From the NCBI GenBank assembly GCA_030691925.1, contig JAUYDG010000103.1, positions 1-6,961 on the forward strand: a stretch of DNA of 6,961 bases, written 5' to 3'. Of this stretch, positions 5,436-6,961 are shown piece by piece; the stretch's first letter is position 1; each line of letters starts with the position of its first letter. Under the pieces are notes generated by a model. It was not told the origin of the DNA. It did no database searches and saw only the letters and a program-made list of their open reading frames with translations. Source of the DNA: Nanobdellota archaeon. GTDB lineage: Archaea > Nanobdellota > Nanobdellia > SCGC-AAA011-G17 > VGLX01. A program made the translations under genes and the position numbers.

Positions 5436-5442
5436 AGGAGGG
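5436..5442 (+). promoter_or_regulatory. Strong Shine-Dalgarno of the TrmB-family gene
   Basis: AGGAGGG ends 9 nt before the ATG at 5452 and is a near-perfect anti-16S complement. It confirms both the start and that this gene is translated from a leadered mRNA. Confidence 0.8.
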
Positions 5443-5457
5443 GATCATTCAATGATC
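5443..5457. repeat. 15-bp palindrome centred on the TrmB start codon
   Basis: GATCATT-C-AATGATC is a perfect 7-bp dyad around one central base. It covers the gap after the Shine-Dalgarno and the ATG itself. As RNA it can form a 5-bp stem with a 5-nt loop that would partly hide the start codon; as DNA it could bind a dimer. Confidence 0.5.
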
Positions 5458-6255
5458 GTAAAAGAAGATTTTTTAGACAACCTGAGAAGATTTTTTGGAT
5501 TGAACCTATATGAAGTGAGAATATGGACGGCGTTGCTATCAAGAGGCGTATCAACAGCCGGCGAACTATCTGACATCGGCGATGTCCCGAGGTCAAGAGC
5601 TTATGATGTCCTAGAAAGCCTAGAGAAAAAAGGATTTGTAATACTCAAGCTTGGAAAACCAATCAAATACATAGCAGTAGAACCAAAAGAAGTAGTTGAA
5701 AGAGTAAAAACGCTGCTAAACCAAGAAACGAAAGAAAAAGTAAAAAGGCTAGACGACCTGAAAAAGACAGAAGTCATCAAAGAATTAGACCTGCTGCACA
5801 AGCAGGGAATAGAACTGGTAGAACCTACAGAGCTATCAGGAGCGATAAGAGGAAGACACAACCTGTACCAGCACCTGGAATCCATGGTCAAAAACGCAAA
5901 AAAGAGCGTAACAATAGTGACCACGAACAAAGGCGTGCTAAGAAAACTGGAAGCATTCAAGGACGAGCTAGAAAAGATAAGCAAGAAAGGAGTCAAAGTA
6001 AAGATAGCCGCTCCAGTCGACAAAGAAACAGAAGCAATACTAAGCGAACTGCCAAAAAGCATAGAAATAAGAAAATCAGACAAGATAAACGCGAGGTTCT
6101 GCATAGTAGACAACAAAGAGCTGATGTTCATGATAATGAACGATGAAGAGGTCCACCACGCTTACGACATCGGAATATGGATAAACACGCCATACTTCGC
6201 ATCAGCGCTAAATGACATGTTCGAAACAACTTGGGCAGCAATGCCTAAAGTCTAA
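5452..6255 (+). CDS. TrmB-family transcriptional regulator
   Basis: A 267-aa protein. Residues 1-80 are a winged helix-turn-helix of the TrmB type: NLYEVRIWTALLSRG, then TAGELSDIGDV, then the recognition helix PRSRAYDVLESLEKKG (46-61), and the wing ending KYIAVEP. A charged helix (about 80-118, VKTLLNQETKEKVKRL) probably forms a dimerising coiled coil. Residues 123-262 are the TrmB C-terminal domain related to phospholipase-D folds, with AIRGRHNLYQHLESM and a degenerate INARFCIVDNKELM where active enzymes carry HxK, so catalysis is not expected. Characterised relatives control sugar transport and central metabolism in archaea, but target and effector here are unknown. The start follows AGGAGGG. 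It ends overlapping the cutA stop from the opposite strand. Several dyads around its promoter and start suggest self-regulation. Confidence 0.92.
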   Translation: MIVKEDFLDNLRRFFGLNLYEVRIWTALLSRGVSTAGELSDIGDVPRSRAYDVLESLEKKGFVILKLGKPIKYIAVEPKEVVERVKTLLNQETKEKVKRLDDLKKTEVIKELDLLHKQGIELVEPTELSGAIRGRHNLYQHLESMVKNAKKSVTIVTTNKGVLRKLEAFKDELEKISKKGVKVKIAAPVDKETEAILSELPKSIEIRKSDKINARFCIVDNKELMFMIMNDEEVHHAYDIGIWINTPYFASALNDMFETTWAAMPKV

Positions 6256-6560
6256 TCCTTTATTTCTTTTTTTATATATTCTAAAAAATCTTTGCTAGCC
6301 TCGTCTACATTCAAAGAAACAATACAAGGGAGCTCATAAGAATGAACTTTCTTTATCTCTTTTTCAATTTCTCTAAACTTTTCCTTGACAGTCTTTAAGA
6401 CCAAAGCGAACTCGCTGTCGAGCTTCACAGACTTGTCCCACCAGTACATGCTGCTTACAGGAAAAAAATTCGTACAGGCGGCCAATCTCTTTTCCAGCAA
6501 CACTTTAGAAATCTTCTTGGCTTCCTCTAAATCTTTACAAGTGACATAAACAAGAATCAT
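6252..6560 (-). CDS. cutA: CutA1 divalent-cation tolerance protein
   Basis: A 102-aa protein, the normal length for CutA1, a small trimeric ferredoxin-like protein found in all domains. It was linked to copper tolerance in Escherichia coli, but its exact role is unsettled. The family landmarks are VTCKDLEEAKKI (6-17), LAACTNFFPV (26-35), SMYWWDKSVKLDSEFALVLKT (split around 37-57) and HSYELPCIVSLNV (73-85), where most relatives read HPYEVPEI. No signal peptide is present. It follows the nucleotidyltransferase gene with an ATGA overlap (6557-6560), so the two are co-transcribed and probably translationally coupled. Its stop codon overlaps that of the convergent TrmB-family gene. Confidence 0.95.
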   Translation of the reverse strand: MILVYVTCKDLEEAKKISKVLLEKRLAACTNFFPVSSMYWWDKSVKLDSEFALVLKTVKEKFREIEKEIKKVHSYELPCIVSLNVDEASKDFLEYIKKEIKD

Positions 6561-6961
6561 AACTTAAGCTTTCCTTTTGCCAAATCATTTATAGCCTCTT
6601 CGTACTGCTCCAAAGTACCGATAGGCTTCCAATATCCTGAGAAAGGATAGCCGAAAAGCTTTCCCTCCGTGGCAAGCTTAGGGAAGACATCTTTTTCGAG
6701 CATGGCAAAACCTTCAGGAATGTAATCGATGACCTTAGGCTCCAGGATGTACAAGCCAGAATTGATAAAATTAGAAGGCGCATTTTCCTTGGCAGGCTTC
6801 TCAACAAACTCCAAAATCTTATTGCCAGCAAGCTTAGCAACACCGTACTTGCTAGTATCGTCAACACTAGTCAAAGCTATAGTCCCGACAGCCTTGTTAT
6901 CCTTATGGAACATGAACATGTCCATCAAGTCTATATCCTTCAGCTCATCAGCGTTGCAAGT
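6557..6961 (-). CDS. Sugar-phosphate nucleotidyltransferase, C-terminal part (runs off the edge)
   Basis: About 134 codons are visible. The frame stays open to the right edge, where it reads ...CNADELKDIDLM, so the true start and the N-terminal nucleotide-binding motif lie outside the window. What is seen is the second half of an NTP_transferase fold: NADEL at the usual NGD position, SKYGVAKL, EFVEKP, NSGLYILEP, LEKDVFPKLA, and GYWKPIGTLEQYEEA close to the end. Such enzymes make NDP-sugars from NTP and a sugar-1-phosphate for glycans or glycolipids. The nucleotide and sugar cannot be assigned from this half. Most relatives have Asp where this one has Pro in YWKPIGT. The end at KGKLKL indicates a short form without a C-terminal left-handed helix domain. 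Its TGA stop overlaps the cutA start. Confidence 0.9.
   Translation of the reverse strand, partial: TCNADELKDIDLMDMFMFHKDNKAVGTIALTSVDDTSKYGVAKLAGNKILEFVEKPAKENAPSNFINSGLYILEPKVIDYIPEGFAMLEKDVFPKLATEGKLFGYPFSGYWKPIGTLEQYEEAINDLAKGKLKL

Noticed and set aside
1..6961. Mobile element, CRISPR array or defence system
   Set aside because: No transposase, integrase, direct-repeat array, target-site duplication or defence-family protein was seen. The nitroreductase, kinase and regulator are not arranged as a system.

Overview
The window looks like chromosomal DNA from an archaeon with about 40% GC, possibly of a small-genome DPANN-type lineage; that placement is an inference and no lineage marker proves it. 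The archaeal signs are: TATA boxes (often with a purine-rich BRE just upstream) centred about 26-28 nt before several start codons, which implies leaderless mRNAs; an ATP-dependent DNA ligase with archaeal-type motifs; a TrmB-family regulator; and a tRNA-His gene without encoded CCA. No mobile element, CRISPR array, rRNA or origin was seen.

Layout, left to right. (1) 34-288 (+): small one-helix membrane protein, leaderless. (2) 309-629 (-): 106-aa DUF3467-like protein lying 26 bp downstream of tRNA-His (656-727, -); the two are probably one transcript. (3) 844-1872 (-): soluble histidine kinase with no response regulator in view. (4) 1873-2154: intergenic region whose right half holds a strong promoter with a 9-9-9 inverted repeat and a UUCG-capped leader hairpin, driving a secreted protein of unknown family (2155-2643, +). 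(5) 2651-3283 (-): nitroreductase-family flavoprotein, transcribed divergently from (6) 3370-5301 (+): a 643-aa DNA ligase with a four-cysteine zinc-ribbon-like insertion. (7) 5452-6255 (+): TrmB-family regulator with a leader of about 90 nt, a strong Shine-Dalgarno and three dyads. (8) 6252-6961 (-): cutA and the C-terminal part of a sugar-phosphate nucleotidyltransferase, coupled by an ATGA overlap; the latter runs off the right edge.

The genes do not form one pathway. The window is mostly housekeeping and regulatory genes with very tight convergent junctions (7 bp between 2643 and 2651; overlapping stops at 6252-6255). The points most worth attention are the ligase insertion, the two structured leaders (secreted protein and TrmB) that stand out against an otherwise leaderless background, and the tRNA-His/CDS dicistron.
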